Shown here one piece after another: positions 18,166 to 26,065 of a stretch of 64,000 nt of DNA; within the stretch, counting starts at the first letter, position 1, and each line of letters begins with the position of its first letter. The notes beneath the pieces are model-generated. The model saw nothing but the letters and a program-made list of their open reading frames with translations, was not told the DNA's origin and did not search any database. This stretch comes from an uncultured Verrucomicrobiota bacterium. Lineage in GTDB: Bacteria > Verrucomicrobiota > Kiritimatiellia > CAIQIC01 > Lenti-01. A program made the translations under genes and the position numbers. The stretch lies in assembly GCA_938003985.1 (NCBI GenBank), contig CALKWZ010000074.1, positions 1 through 64,000 on the forward strand, read 5' to 3'.

Positions 18166-18593
18166 GAATGGGTCCATACGGGAAGAAAGAAGAGAAAAAC
18201 GGCTATCGAGAACTTCGCCTTCCAATCCAAATTCTTGCGGAGATACCGAATCAGCCCATAGCATGCCTTGGAGGTTCGTTCGGACAACTCCGAAAGCTGG
18301 CCAAAGGTCGATTGATCGAGATACCCTTGATCAAGCCCGACGTAAAGCATATTGCGGACTTCGCCGGCTGACCCGCGGGCAATATACAGGAATTTGACGA
18401 AATCCTTGTTGGACCCCCGCTCATGCCCTTCCGATATGTTGTTCATGACGGAAACCGCAGCCCGCCGCATTTGGTCCACATAACCGAAATCCTTGCAAGC
18501 CCGTCCTTGGCCAGTCAGAGCATACACGGCGTTGGTAAGTTCCCGGGCCAGCCCCCAGCACTCCAACTCCTCGAATTTCTGCGCCGCACTCAC
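18162..18593 (-). CDS. Four-helix-bundle protein, 23S rRNA intervening-sequence (S23) family
   Basis: This 143-residue, almost wholly helical protein carries the S23-family hallmarks: a basic-aromatic N-terminus, MRRAAVSVMNNISEGHERGS (about 42-61), KDFVKFLYIARGSAGEV and a C-terminal LIRYLRKN. Family members occur in rRNA intervening sequences, as free-standing genes and as Avd accessory proteins of diversity-generating retroelements; their function is mostly unresolved. No reverse transcriptase is present here. The likely start is GTG at 18593. Both ends are bounded by heptanucleotide arrays in opposite orientation, and the gene interrupts an otherwise coherent export operon between acetyltransferase and wzt. 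It therefore looks like an inserted cassette. The hydrophobic tail (IAVFLFFLPVWTHS) runs into the repeat array and may be a by-product of the insertion. Confidence 0.85.
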   Translation of the reverse strand: MSAAQKFEELECWGLARELTNAVYALTGQGRACKDFGYVDQMRRAAVSVMNNISEGHERGSNKDFVKFLYIARGSAGEVRNMLYVGLDQGYLDQSTFGQLSELSERTSKACYGLIRYLRKNLDWKAKFSIAVFLFFLPVWTHS

Positions 18594-18598
18594 TTCCT

Positions 18599-18632
18599 AT
18601 AACCTGCATCCTTCAACCTTGAACCTGAAACC
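18599..18632. repeat. Heptanucleotide array, inverted copy of the AGGTTGC family
   Basis: Read on the minus strand this is GGTTTC, AGGTTCA, AGGTTGA, AGGATGC, AGGTTAT: about five 7-base units of the family seen at 18082-18165, in the opposite orientation. It starts one base past the stop codon (18634-18636) of the acetyltransferase gene. With the left array it frames the S23 gene like imperfect inverted ends of a 551-base segment. Confidence 0.8.
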
Positions 18633-18633
18633 A

Positions 18634-19155
18634 TTACCCGATCTCTTTGATTTTCCGGGCCGGCACGCCGGCGTAGAAGGCGCCGGGCTCCACGTCGCCC
18701 GTCACGACGGCGCCGGCCCCGACTACCGCGTGCTCGCCGATGGTGGCCGGGCCGACCACGACCACGCGGGAGGCCAGCCAGGCCCCGCGGCCGACCACGA
18801 TGTCGCGCCCGCTCCCGCCGCCGCTCTCGCGGCGCGCTTCGTCGATCAGACGGACGTCGTGCGTGCCGGTCAGCAGGCAGACGTCGTGGCCGAAGAACGC
18901 GTACGGGCCGACGGAAATCGCGCCCCCCAGCGTGTTGAACGTGGCGTTGTTGACGACGGCGGTTTCATCGATGCGCAGCCGCGCGCGCGAGCCGTAGACC
19001 AGCGGCCGGGTCTGCCGGTTTTTGTCGACGAACGCGTTCAGCAGATCCCGGTGCTTCCAGACGAGGTCTTCCATCGCCCGGGTGGACAGCAGGCGGACGA
19101 GCACCGCGGAGATCGCCCGTTCCCTGAATTGCCGCCACCGTTCGCCCAGCCGCAT
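18634..19155 (-). CDS. WbbJ-like acyltransferase, left-handed beta-helix
   Basis: This 173-residue protein has a helical, basic N-terminus (1-45) followed by hexapeptide-repeat coils: DETAVVNNATFNTLGG, ISVGPYAFFGHDVCLLTGTHD (the GHDV and THD elements carry the catalytic His region of the xenobiotic/sugar acetyltransferase group), then VVVGRGAWLASRVVVVGPAT and the closing AFYAGVPARKIKEIG. It should O- or N-acetylate a sugar of the exported glycan using acetyl-CoA. The start at 19155 is the ATG that opens the recognisable fold; AAAGG lies 7 bases upstream. It sits between the permease gene and the S23 cassette. Confidence 0.88.
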   Translation of the reverse strand: MRLGERWRQFRERAISAVLVRLLSTRAMEDLVWKHRDLLNAFVDKNRQTRPLVYGSRARLRIDETAVVNNATFNTLGGAISVGPYAFFGHDVCLLTGTHDVRLIDEARRESGGGSGRDIVVGRGAWLASRVVVVGPATIGEHAVVGAGAVVTGDVEPGAFYAGVPARKIKEIG

Positions 19156-19202
19156 GCCCGTGCCTTTCGCTTCGCCGTTTCCTTCAATCCGCCGCCGGCC
19201 GC

Positions 19203-20060
19203 CTAGACCGTATCCATGAACGTCCGCTCCACGCGGTTGAACACGGCCATGCCCAGCAGCAGCAGCGCCAGCGTGAAGCCCGCGGAATAGCCCAGATAGG
19301 TCCAGGAAAACGTGCCCGTGCCGAAGAAGCCGTAGCGGAAGGTCTCGACGATCGCGCTCATCGGATTGGCCGCGATGAGCCAGCGGTATTTTTCCGGCAT
19401 GGTCGAGAGCGGATAGATCACCGGCGTCGCGTACATCCACAGCTGCACGCCGAAGCCCACCAGCACCTGCAAATCGCGGTATTTGGTCGTCAGCGAAGAC
19501 ACGAGGATGCCGAAGCCCAGCCCCAGCCCCGCCATCAGGAGCAGCAGCAGCGGCAGCAGGCCGATCGCCCAGTTGGGCTGGACGGGCGCGCCCCGGAACC
19601 GGAAAAATCCGTACACGGCCAGGAAAAAGGCGAACTGGACGGCGAACGCGATCAATTGCGACATCACGACCGAGACGGGCACCACCATCCGCGGGAAATA
19701 GACCTTCCCGAAGATGCCGGCGTTGGCGATGAAGGTGTTGGACGTGCGCGTCAGGCAGTTGGCGAAATAGCCCCAGACCGTCGTGCCCGCCATGTAGAAC
19801 GCGAACTGCGGAACGCCGTCCGTCGGCAGGCCGGCGATGCGCCCGAACACGACGGTGAACATCAGCGTGGTCAGCAGCGGCTGGATCACGTGCCACAGCG
19901 GGCCGAGGATGGTCTGCTTGTAGACCGCCACGAAGTCGCGCCGGACGAACAGTCCCATCAGGTCCCGGTAGCGCCACAAGTCCCGCAAATGCAGGCGGAA
20001 CCAGCCTTTCGGCGGTTCGATCACCAAGTCCCAGCTTTGCGCTTCCGCGGGCGTCGCCAT
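19203..20060 (-). CDS. wzm: Polysaccharide ABC exporter permease (ABC-2 type)
   Basis: This inner-membrane protein of about 285 residues has six predicted helices and the Wzm/TagG pattern: an amphipathic LRDLWRYRDLMGLFVRRDF at the N-terminus, the conserved VYKQTILGPLWHVIQPL, and late YATPVIYP and ANPMSAIVETFR motifs. It pairs with the ATPase at 16819-18075 to move an undecaprenyl-linked glycan across the membrane. The ATG at 20060 is my preferred start. A TTG at 20078 overlaps the stop of the upstream gene as TTGA and would add six residues, which would fit translational coupling. The acetyltransferase and S23 genes lie between permease and ATPase, an uncommon separation for this pair. Confidence 0.92.
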   Translation of the reverse strand: MATPAEAQSWDLVIEPPKGWFRLHLRDLWRYRDLMGLFVRRDFVAVYKQTILGPLWHVIQPLLTTLMFTVVFGRIAGLPTDGVPQFAFYMAGTTVWGYFANCLTRTSNTFIANAGIFGKVYFPRMVVPVSVVMSQLIAFAVQFAFFLAVYGFFRFRGAPVQPNWAIGLLPLLLLLMAGLGLGFGILVSSLTTKYRDLQVLVGFGVQLWMYATPVIYPLSTMPEKYRWLIAANPMSAIVETFRYGFFGTGTFSWTYLGYSAGFTLALLLLGMAVFNRVERTFMDTV

Positions 20061-20074
20061 GGGGCCGGACTTTC

Positions 20075-21373
20075 TCAAACCCCTTGCCGCACGTCAACGG
20101 CAGAGCGGGCCGGAGCGGCCGCATGGGACGCGCGCACGTCCAGCGCCGCGAGCAGCCACAGCGCCGGGATCGCCAGCCGCCCCGCCCAGCGCACGGCATG
20201 GGCCCAAGGCAGGTCCGGAACGTAGAAGACGTCCGCCAAAGCCGCGCCCAGCACGGCGCACAGCGCCAGGCCCAGCCACCCGCGGCCGCGCCGCGGCGGA
20301 TTGGCCGCCTGCGCGGCGAACCAGACCAGCAAAAATGCCAGCAGCACGAAATCGTGGCGTTCGTGGTAGGTCCAGGCCAGATTGGCGAGGGCCAGCAACG
20401 CGAACAGCGCTTCCGTCCGGGCCCGTCGATAGCGGACGCACCAAGCCAGCGTTGCCCCCCAAATGCCCAGCACGACCGCCGCGCCCCGAGCCGTGTTTTC
20501 CCACCCCAGCGCGTTGAGGATTTCCTGCACGGTGAAGGCGCCTTGCAGGACGTAGCGGCACAGGTCCATCCATTGGGCCAGCATCGTCCATGGCCACTCG
20601 CGCAGCCAGACGGCCGGCAGCACCGTCAGCAATAGCCCCGCGAAAAACGCGGTCCAGATCGGCCGCCACTGTCCCCGCACCAGCGGCACGATGAAAAACA
20701 GCAGCGCCATGGACGGCTTGACCAGCGCGGCCAGAAACAGGAAGCCCGCCGCGATCGGCGTCCGTTCGCAGCGCCGGACCGCCAGCCAGGCGCACAGCGT
20801 CGAGACGATGCCGGCCTGGCCGTTCTGGACCACGTATTGCAGCGGCGGCCACAGCAAGCCCAGCGCGACCGCCGTGCCCCAGGCGGCGCCGCGCGGCCCG
20901 CGCGTTTCCGCCCGGAACCAGGTTGCCAATTGGCCCAACAGCAACGCCAGAAACACCAGATTCGCGGTCGTGTAGACCGGCAACAGCCAGCGTTCCGGCA
21001 GGAATCCGATCGTCGGCAACAGCATGGACATGGTTGAAAGCGGATAGGTCGCCTCGGGCGGCGGCTGGCCGGGCAGCATCCCGGGCGTTTCCGGCGTCCA
21101 CTGCGCGCTGGAGATGGAATAGATGCGGTGCTCCTTCAGCCGCACGCGGTCGGGTCCCGTGGAGGGGCCGAACGTGTCGCGCAACAGCCGCTGCGCGAGT
21201 TCGTAGGGATTGATGCGCGCCCGCACGTATTGGCACACGACCCACTGCCGGGAGGCATCCGACCAGCCGTGCATCGTCCAGCCCCGCCGCGCGCTCCGGA
21301 CCGTCCAGACCAGCCCCGCCAGCAAGGCGATCGCCAAAAGCACGTTCCAGCCGATTTGCGCCTTCTTCGTCAT
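20075..21373 (-). CDS. GT87/DUF2029-like integral membrane glycosyltransferase
   Basis: This 432-residue polytopic membrane protein (about ten hydrophobic segments) resembles polyprenol-phosphate-dependent GT-C enzymes of the GT87 (DUF2029) family. A first helix (about 9-24) is followed by a large outward loop with WSDASRQWVVCQY and TYPLSTMSMLLP, then LLWPPLQYVVQNGQAG and the lysine-bearing ALVKPSMALLFF, both typical of the family. Start ATG 21373 has GAGG 8 bases upstream. It lies 25 bases after the GT2 gene in the same operon and probably adds a sugar outside the cytoplasm. Sugar and linkage are unknown. Confidence 0.8.
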   Translation of the reverse strand: MTKKAQIGWNVLLAIALLAGLVWTVRSARRGWTMHGWSDASRQWVVCQYVRARINPYELAQRLLRDTFGPSTGPDRVRLKEHRIYSISSAQWTPETPGMLPGQPPPEATYPLSTMSMLLPTIGFLPERWLLPVYTTANLVFLALLLGQLATWFRAETRGPRGAAWGTAVALGLLWPPLQYVVQNGQAGIVSTLCAWLAVRRCERTPIAAGFLFLAALVKPSMALLFFIVPLVRGQWRPIWTAFFAGLLLTVLPAVWLREWPWTMLAQWMDLCRYVLQGAFTVQEILNALGWENTARGAAVVLGIWGATLAWCVRYRRARTEALFALLALANLAWTYHERHDFVLLAFLLVWFAAQAANPPRRGRGWLGLALCAVLGAALADVFYVPDLPWAHAVRWAGRLAIPALWLLAALDVRASHAAAPARSAVDVRQGV

Positions 21374-21398
21374 GTCGTCATCCTCACCGGCTCCCGCT

Positions 21399-22595
21399 TC
21401 AAGTCCGTTGCCACCGGGCCACGTACCGTCCGCGGGCGGCATCCCAGGCCGCCTGCACCAAAGCCCAATTGACCCCGAAAAAGGCCCCCAAAAGGCCCAA
21501 AATCCGCGATTTGACCCGTTTTCCGCCTAAAAAAGCCAAAAAACTGGTCAAAATCGCGATTCCGGAGGCTCCCAAGAGGATTTGAGCCGCTTTTTGACCC
21601 TCCCAAGCCATTCCGGCGAGCGAAAAAAGCCCCGCCAGCACGAAAAACGGCGTCAGCAGCCTCAAAAACTTGTGCGAAATCCATTGGAAGGCGATTGGAT
21701 TGGCCCGAAACGAGAAAAAACGCGGTTCCAAGCCCGCCAACTGCCAAATTCCGGCCAGCGTGCGGCGTTTGCGGAGCCCTTCTTGGCCAAAACGGGCCGA
21801 AGGGAGGTCAAAAACGCGCGCGGCGGGCTCGAACAGGCACCGATAGCCCCTCAAAACGGCCCGCATGGGAATCAACACGTCGTCCACGAGCGTATTTTCG
21901 GGAATCGGCGCGCACAGGTCCTTGCGAATGGCGTACAGGGCCCCGGTCGCGCCCGGAACGGCCCAAATCCGGCTTTCGGCGAGCCGGATGAATTTTTCGT
22001 AGCCCCAGTAGGATTCGGCGCCCTTTTGCGCCGCGCCGGCCGCCGTTTCATAGACGAGTTCGCCCGACACGGCCCCCACCTGCTCGTCGGCGAAGTTTTC
22101 CAGCAACTTGGAAATCGCGCCGGCTTCCACCCGCTGCCGCGCGTCCATCATGACGAAGATCGGCTGCGTCGCCCGCGCCATCAAATCGTTCAGCACCGCC
22201 GCCTTGCCCCGCCGGGATTCAAAGTCGAGAACATGGATCGGAGGTCGCAGGTTGCCGGTTGCAGGTTGCCGGTTGGAAACTTCTCCATTCTGAATTCCGA
22301 ATTCTGAATTCTGAATTCTCTTCTTCAGAACCTCCCCCGTCCCGTCCGTGCAGCCATCCAAGCCGATCCAGATTTCGCGGAGGGGCTCGGTTTGCGCCAG
22401 TTCGAGCAGGTTCTCCAGCTTGCGCGGCAGCGCCTCCGCCTCGTTGTGCGCGGCGATCAGCGCCGAAACCCCGCCCGCGAACGGCCCTTTCCGGACCGGT
22501 CGCGGACGCCGCCGCGCCCACAGCCCGATCAGCGCCGGATAACCGGCGTAGACGTAGGCCAGCAGGAAAACCGAAATGGCGAGCACCCACCGCAT
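21399..22595 (-). CDS. Glycosyltransferase family 2 membrane protein with heptamer-encoded insertion
   Basis: This 398-residue processive-type GT2 has an N-terminal membrane helix (1-20), then VSALIAAHNEAEALPRKLEN, LDGCTDGTGEV (nucleotide-binding acidic region), RGKAAVLNDL, the DxD-equivalent MMDARQRVEAGAI, GAVSGELVYETAAGA, NTLVDDVLIPMRAVLRGY (ED-type base region) and a Q/RxxRW-like RKRRTLAGIWQL, ending in three or four helices. Between GEVLKKR and PPIHVLDF about 25 extra residues (IQNSEFGIQNGEVSN..) are encoded by two heptanucleotide arrays that keep the frame. It is the first gene of the minus-strand export operon. AGAGGGG precedes the ATG, but a -10-like TAGAGA ends 7 bases before it, so a leaderless transcript is possible. 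Confidence 0.88.
   Translation of the reverse strand: MRWVLAISVFLLAYVYAGYPALIGLWARRRPRPVRKGPFAGGVSALIAAHNEAEALPRKLENLLELAQTEPLREIWIGLDGCTDGTGEVLKKRIQNSEFGIQNGEVSNRQPATGNLRPPIHVLDFESRRGKAAVLNDLMARATQPIFVMMDARQRVEAGAISKLLENFADEQVGAVSGELVYETAAGAAQKGAESYWGYEKFIRLAESRIWAVPGATGALYAIRKDLCAPIPENTLVDDVLIPMRAVLRGYRCLFEPAARVFDLPSARFGQEGLRKRRTLAGIWQLAGLEPRFFSFRANPIAFQWISHKFLRLLTPFFVLAGLFSLAGMAWEGQKAAQILLGASGIAILTSFLAFLGGKRVKSRILGLLGAFFGVNWALVQAAWDAARGRYVARWQRT
22242..22321. repeat. Two heptanucleotide arrays inside the GT2 coding sequence
   Basis: Plus strand 22242-22276 carries five units (AGGTCGC, AGGTTGC, CGGTTGC, AGGTTGC, CGGTTGG) of the family found beside the S23 gene. After ten bases, 22287-22321 carries five units of a different family (ATTCTGA, ATTCCGA, ATTCTGA, ATTCTGA, ATTCTCT). 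Both are translated, in frame, within the catalytic domain. Confidence 0.9.
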
Positions 22596-22602
22596 TCCCC
22601 TC

Positions 22603-22631
22603 TCTCTAGCCGAAAACCGCTCTTCCATCAA
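22603..22631 (-). promoter_or_regulatory. Candidate promoter of the export operon, possibly leaderless
   Basis: Minus strand TTGATG (22631-22626), a 17-base spacer, then TAGAGA (22608-22603); the ATG follows after 7 bases. The 100-base gap 22596-22695 must also hold the promoter of the divergent operon starting at 22696, for which I see no clear match. Confidence 0.4.
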
Positions 22632-22695
22632 TCCGGGAATGGCCGCGCATTTTCTTTGAACGGCCGCGGCGTATCCATTAAGTTCCGTTTCTCGA

Positions 22696-24189
22696 ATGAT
22701 CTCGGACCGAACATCCCGCGCCTTGCCTCGATTCGCCCATGCGTTCTCGCGCCTGCTGCCGATCGCGGTTCTGGCGGTATCCGGTTGGGTGCACCACGTC
22801 GCCGGCCTGACGTTTCCCGTTCCGTGGGACGACGAGGCGATTTTCATCTACCCCGCCGCCGCCGTTGCGGAAGCCAACCAGCTCCAAACGGACAGCCTCA
22901 ACGCCGAGCGCCCGGTCTTCTATCATTCCCCCGGTTATCCGATCGCCCTGGGGCTGTTCTTCAAACTCGCGCAGCCGGGCTTGGTTTCCGCGCGCTGGTT
23001 TTCGTGGCTGCTGCTGGCGCTGGCCTATCTCGCCTGCCTCGGCATGGTCCGCCGGCTGGACGGCCGGCGCCACGCGGAAATCGTCCTGTCCCTGTTTTTC
23101 CTGGGCGGCCACACGACCATCGCCGGGAATATCGCCCGCCCGGAAGCCTTGGTGCTGGGCTTGTGCCTGGCGGGCTTCGGGATGCGGCTCGCCAAACGGC
23201 CGTGGACCGCCGTTTCCTTGCTGGTCCTGGGCTGCCTCGTCCATCCGGCGGCCTGGATCCTGTCGGCCGCGGCGGCCGGCGGTTATCTGCGGGAAGAAGG
23301 CTGGCGCCTCCCCGCCCCCGCCAAGCGCGACCTGCCGTGGCTGGCGCTGGCCGCCGTCGGTTTCCTGGCGCTGGCCGTCTACGTCGGCGCGCGTTGGCGG
23401 TGGGTCTGGAACGATCTGCAAGTCGGTTTTGGATTCCTTCAGCACACCTGGGGGCAACGGCTGGCCGTGCTGAAATCGCCGTGGAACGCGCTCCCGGCCG
23501 CCGTGGTGCTGGCGCTGCCCGTCGCCACGTTCCGGATGCGGCCGCCGCTGTTCAGCCTGGCGCTGCTGGCCGCGGCGCTGTGGTTCCTGCCGATCTACCG
23601 TCCGGAGATGTGGTATTCCGTCTACACGGCGTTCGCCTATGCCCTCGCGGCGATCATCCTCGTCGAAATCGCGGCGCGCCACCTGCCGCCGGCGGCGCGC
23701 CGCTTCGGCCAACCGATCGTGCTGGGTGCCGTCGTGCTCGGCGCGTTCCTCCTCGGCCACGTGCCCGACCCGCGGCACTATCCCGATTATTTCTGGTGGC
23801 GCCACATGACCATCCGTCCGCACCCGGCCTACGTCGACGCGGCGGATTTCGAAGCCGTCGCGGCCGCGCTCCGCGCGCAGCCCGTCGCCCCCGGCGCCGG
23901 CCGGGTCCAGTTTTATCCCAACGGCGACGGCGCGCTCTTCCTGGGCCGGCTGCCGGAGAATTGGATTCCCTATTATCCTTCGTTCACGGACGTGCCCCCG
24001 ACCGCCATCGTCTTCCACCGGACCCGGCTGGCCTATCCGTCCTTCCCGCCCCTGCTCGCCGCCGCCCTGGATGCCCGCGGCGTGGACCCCGCCCGCCCCC
24101 TCCACGCCCGGGACGAAACGGAACAATGGTTCGTCTGGTTCCCCGCACCCGCGCCGGCAGGCGGAACCGCAATTTCGGCTGTCCAATGA
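22696..24189 (+). CDS. GT39/GT83-like integral membrane glycosyltransferase
   Basis: This 497-residue protein has about ten membrane helices and a C-terminal soluble part. After the first helix comes a loop with FPVPWDDEAIF (D45, D46), followed by VFYHSPGYPIALGLF. An acidic pair and PGYP in the first outward loop are typical of the ArnT/PMT (GT39, GT83) group of lipid-phosphate-sugar-dependent GT-C enzymes, so transfer of a sugar on the outer face of the inner membrane is likely. It opens the plus-strand operon that diverges from the export operon. No strong ribosome binding site precedes the ATG. Remote family resemblance only; donor and acceptor unknown. Confidence 0.82.
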   Translation: MISDRTSRALPRFAHAFSRLLPIAVLAVSGWVHHVAGLTFPVPWDDEAIFIYPAAAVAEANQLQTDSLNAERPVFYHSPGYPIALGLFFKLAQPGLVSARWFSWLLLALAYLACLGMVRRLDGRRHAEIVLSLFFLGGHTTIAGNIARPEALVLGLCLAGFGMRLAKRPWTAVSLLVLGCLVHPAAWILSAAAAGGYLREEGWRLPAPAKRDLPWLALAAVGFLALAVYVGARWRWVWNDLQVGFGFLQHTWGQRLAVLKSPWNALPAAVVLALPVATFRMRPPLFSLALLAAALWFLPIYRPEMWYSVYTAFAYALAAIILVEIAARHLPPAARRFGQPIVLGAVVLGAFLLGHVPDPRHYPDYFWWRHMTIRPHPAYVDAADFEAVAAALRAQPVAPGAGRVQFYPNGDGALFLGRLPENWIPYYPSFTDVPPTAIVFHRTRLAYPSFPPLLAAALDARGVDPARPLHARDETEQWFVWFPAPAPAGGTAISAVQ

Positions 24190-24229
24190 CTTCCCGCCCG
24201 ACGTAAGATCCGCAGCACCCGGAGACCCC

Positions 24230-25075
24230 ATGAACGAATCCGCCCCCGTGAAATGCCCGATCTGCGAAGCCGCCGCCGCCGAACGGGATCCCGAACTGCA
24301 CTTGCACTGGTGCGCCGCTTGCCGGCACCTGTTCACGAAACTGCCCAAGGCCGCGCAGGAGAAATACGACGAAACCTATTTCGACGATGCGCACAAGCGC
24401 TGGTTCGAGCATCCGGATTTCCAGCTGTTCGAGCGGGTCGAGCGCGCGCTGCTGCCGCTGGCCGCAGCGAAACCGCTGCGGCTGCTCGACGTGGGCTGCG
24501 GCCGCGGCGATTTCCTCAAATGGCTCCGCCCCCGGCATCCCGACTGGAAGTTGACCGGCATCGATCTCGCCCCCAACCGGCATCCCGACATCGAGTTCAT
24601 CCAGGGCGACGTCGCCACGACCCCGCTCGCCGGCCCCTACGACGCCGTCGTCACGTTCATGGTGGTGGAGCATCTCGAGGACATCCGGCCCTTTTTCGCG
24701 GGCATGCGCCGCCTGCTGGCGGACGACGGCCTGCTGATGGTCAACACGTTCAACAACGACAGCCTGATTTTCCGCATCGCGCGGCTGTTCAACCGGCTGG
24801 GCCTGTCGTCCGCCGCCTACCGGCGCCTGTACTCGCACCACCATCTCCAGCACTATTCCCGGCGTTCCATCCGGGAAATCCTCGTCCGCTCCGGCTTCGA
24901 CGTCCAGGAACACCGCTGCCACAACTATCCGCTGGCCGCGGTCGACGTGCCCGCCGCCGGCAAGCTGGTGGAAACCGCCTACCGCGCGTTCGTGGGGCTG
25001 GTCTTCCTCGTTTCCGATCCGCTGGGCCTGGGCATCGAGCACACGGTGTTTTGCCGGCCGGCCGCACCGCGCTGA
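24230..25075 (+). CDS. SAM-dependent methyltransferase with N-terminal zinc ribbon
   Basis: This 281-residue protein begins with a small zinc ribbon, CPIC (about 9-12) and CAAC (about 28-31), then a class I methyltransferase fold: LRLLDVGCGRGDFLKWL (SAM glycine loop), LTGIDLAPN, DIEFIQGDV, YDAVVTFMVVEHLEDI and a late HHLQHYSRRSIREIL segment shared with methyltransferases of glycan clusters. The start at 24230 has GGAG 5-9 bases upstream and includes the ribbon. Lying between glycosyltransferase and nucleotide-sugar genes, it probably methylates a sugar or glycan intermediate. It lacks the long C-terminal domain of TylCIII-type sugar C-methyltransferases, so that specific role is not supported. 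Confidence 0.88.
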   Translation: MNESAPVKCPICEAAAAERDPELHLHWCAACRHLFTKLPKAAQEKYDETYFDDAHKRWFEHPDFQLFERVERALLPLAAAKPLRLLDVGCGRGDFLKWLRPRHPDWKLTGIDLAPNRHPDIEFIQGDVATTPLAGPYDAVVTFMVVEHLEDIRPFFAGMRRLLADDGLLMVNTFNNDSLIFRIARLFNRLGLSSAAYRRLYSHHHLQHYSRRSIREILVRSGFDVQEHRCHNYPLAAVDVPAAGKLVETAYRAFVGLVFLVSDPLGLGIEHTVFCRPAAPR

Positions 25076-25156
25076 GGCGCGCGCCGCGCGGGAAACGCCG
25101 CGATTTCTTGACCTCGGCGCCTGTTTCTTCCAAGCTGTGCGCCAAGGGATTGAACC

Positions 25157-26065
25157 GTGGCAACCTCGACGACCGACCAGCAGCGCCGCTTCGCGGTGTT
25201 TGGCGCCCAAGGCTATCTGGGGCGCCATCTGGCCGCCCATCTCCGGGCGCAAGGCCACCGCGTGGACGCCTACGACCTGCAGCCCGCCGCCGGGCCCGCG
25301 TTCGACGTCGCCGATCCGGCCCACTGGGACCGCGCCGACACGGACGTCGACGCCGTTTTCTTCTTCGCCGGCATGACCGGCACGCACCCGGGCTTCGAGC
25401 AGTACGAACGCTATCTGGCCGCCAACGAGCTCGGCCTGCTGCACCTGCTCGACCGCCTCCGCCGGCGCGGCCACCGGCCGCGCGTCGTGTTCCCGTCCTC
25501 GCGGCTGGTCTACCGCGGCCGGCCCGAACCCCTGCCGGAGGACGCCCCGCAGGACAGCAAAACCGTCTACGCCGCCAACAAACGGGCCGGCGAGGCCTTT
25601 TTGCAGGCCTACCGCGCCGCGTTCGGCATTCCCACCGTCGTCTACCGCGTCTGCGTGCCGTACGGCAATCTCGACGGCCGGGCCTATTCGTTCGGCACCA
25701 TCGGCGCCTTCATCCGGCTGGCCAAGGAAACCGGCGCCATCCCGCTGTACGGCGGCGGGACGCCGCGCCGCACCTTCACCCACGTGCAGGACGTCTGCGC
25801 GCAGATCGCCGCCACCGCCCTGCGCCCCGAAACCGAAGGCCAGACCTACAACGTCGCCGGCGAGGCGTTCGCCCTCGCCGAAGTCGCCGGCTGGATCGCC
25901 GCGCGCCTGAACGCGCGCGTGGTGTCCGCGCCGTGGCCGGAAAAGGAACGGGCCATCGAATCCGGCGACACGGTTTTCGACGACGCGAAGATCCGCGCCC
26001 TGCTCCCCGCCCCCCTCGCGTTCCGGCTCCGCGACTGGATCGCCGCCGCGGATTTCGCCGGATGA
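25157..26065 (+). CDS. NAD-dependent epimerase/dehydratase (extended SDR)
   Basis: This 302-residue extended short-chain dehydrogenase has a dinucleotide loop GAQGYLG (about 16-22), VFPSSRLVYRG carrying the catalytic Ser, and the Tyr-Lys pair in VYAANKRAGEAF (YxxxK), followed by RVCVPYGN and GGGTPRRTFTHVQDV, as in nucleotide-sugar epimerases and reductases. The start is GTG at 25157 with AAGGGA 8 bases upstream; a possible promoter (TTGACC, 17 bases, CAAGCT) lies at 25108-25136. The next gene overlaps its stop codon as ATGA. In this context it may act as a 4-ketoreductase or epimerase on a deoxysugar, but 4,6-dehydratase activity cannot be excluded from sequence. Confidence 0.9.
   Translation: MATSTTDQQRRFAVFGAQGYLGRHLAAHLRAQGHRVDAYDLQPAAGPAFDVADPAHWDRADTDVDAVFFFAGMTGTHPGFEQYERYLAANELGLLHLLDRLRRRGHRPRVVFPSSRLVYRGRPEPLPEDAPQDSKTVYAANKRAGEAFLQAYRAAFGIPTVVYRVCVPYGNLDGRAYSFGTIGAFIRLAKETGAIPLYGGGTPRRTFTHVQDVCAQIAATALRPETEGQTYNVAGEAFALAEVAGWIAARLNARVVSAPWPEKERAIESGDTVFDDAKIRALLPAPLAFRLRDWIAAADFAG

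Noticed and set aside
18162..18593. S23-family gene considered as the Avd protein of a diversity-generating retroelement
   Set aside because: No reverse transcriptase, template repeat or variable-repeat pair is visible in the surrounding 10 kb.
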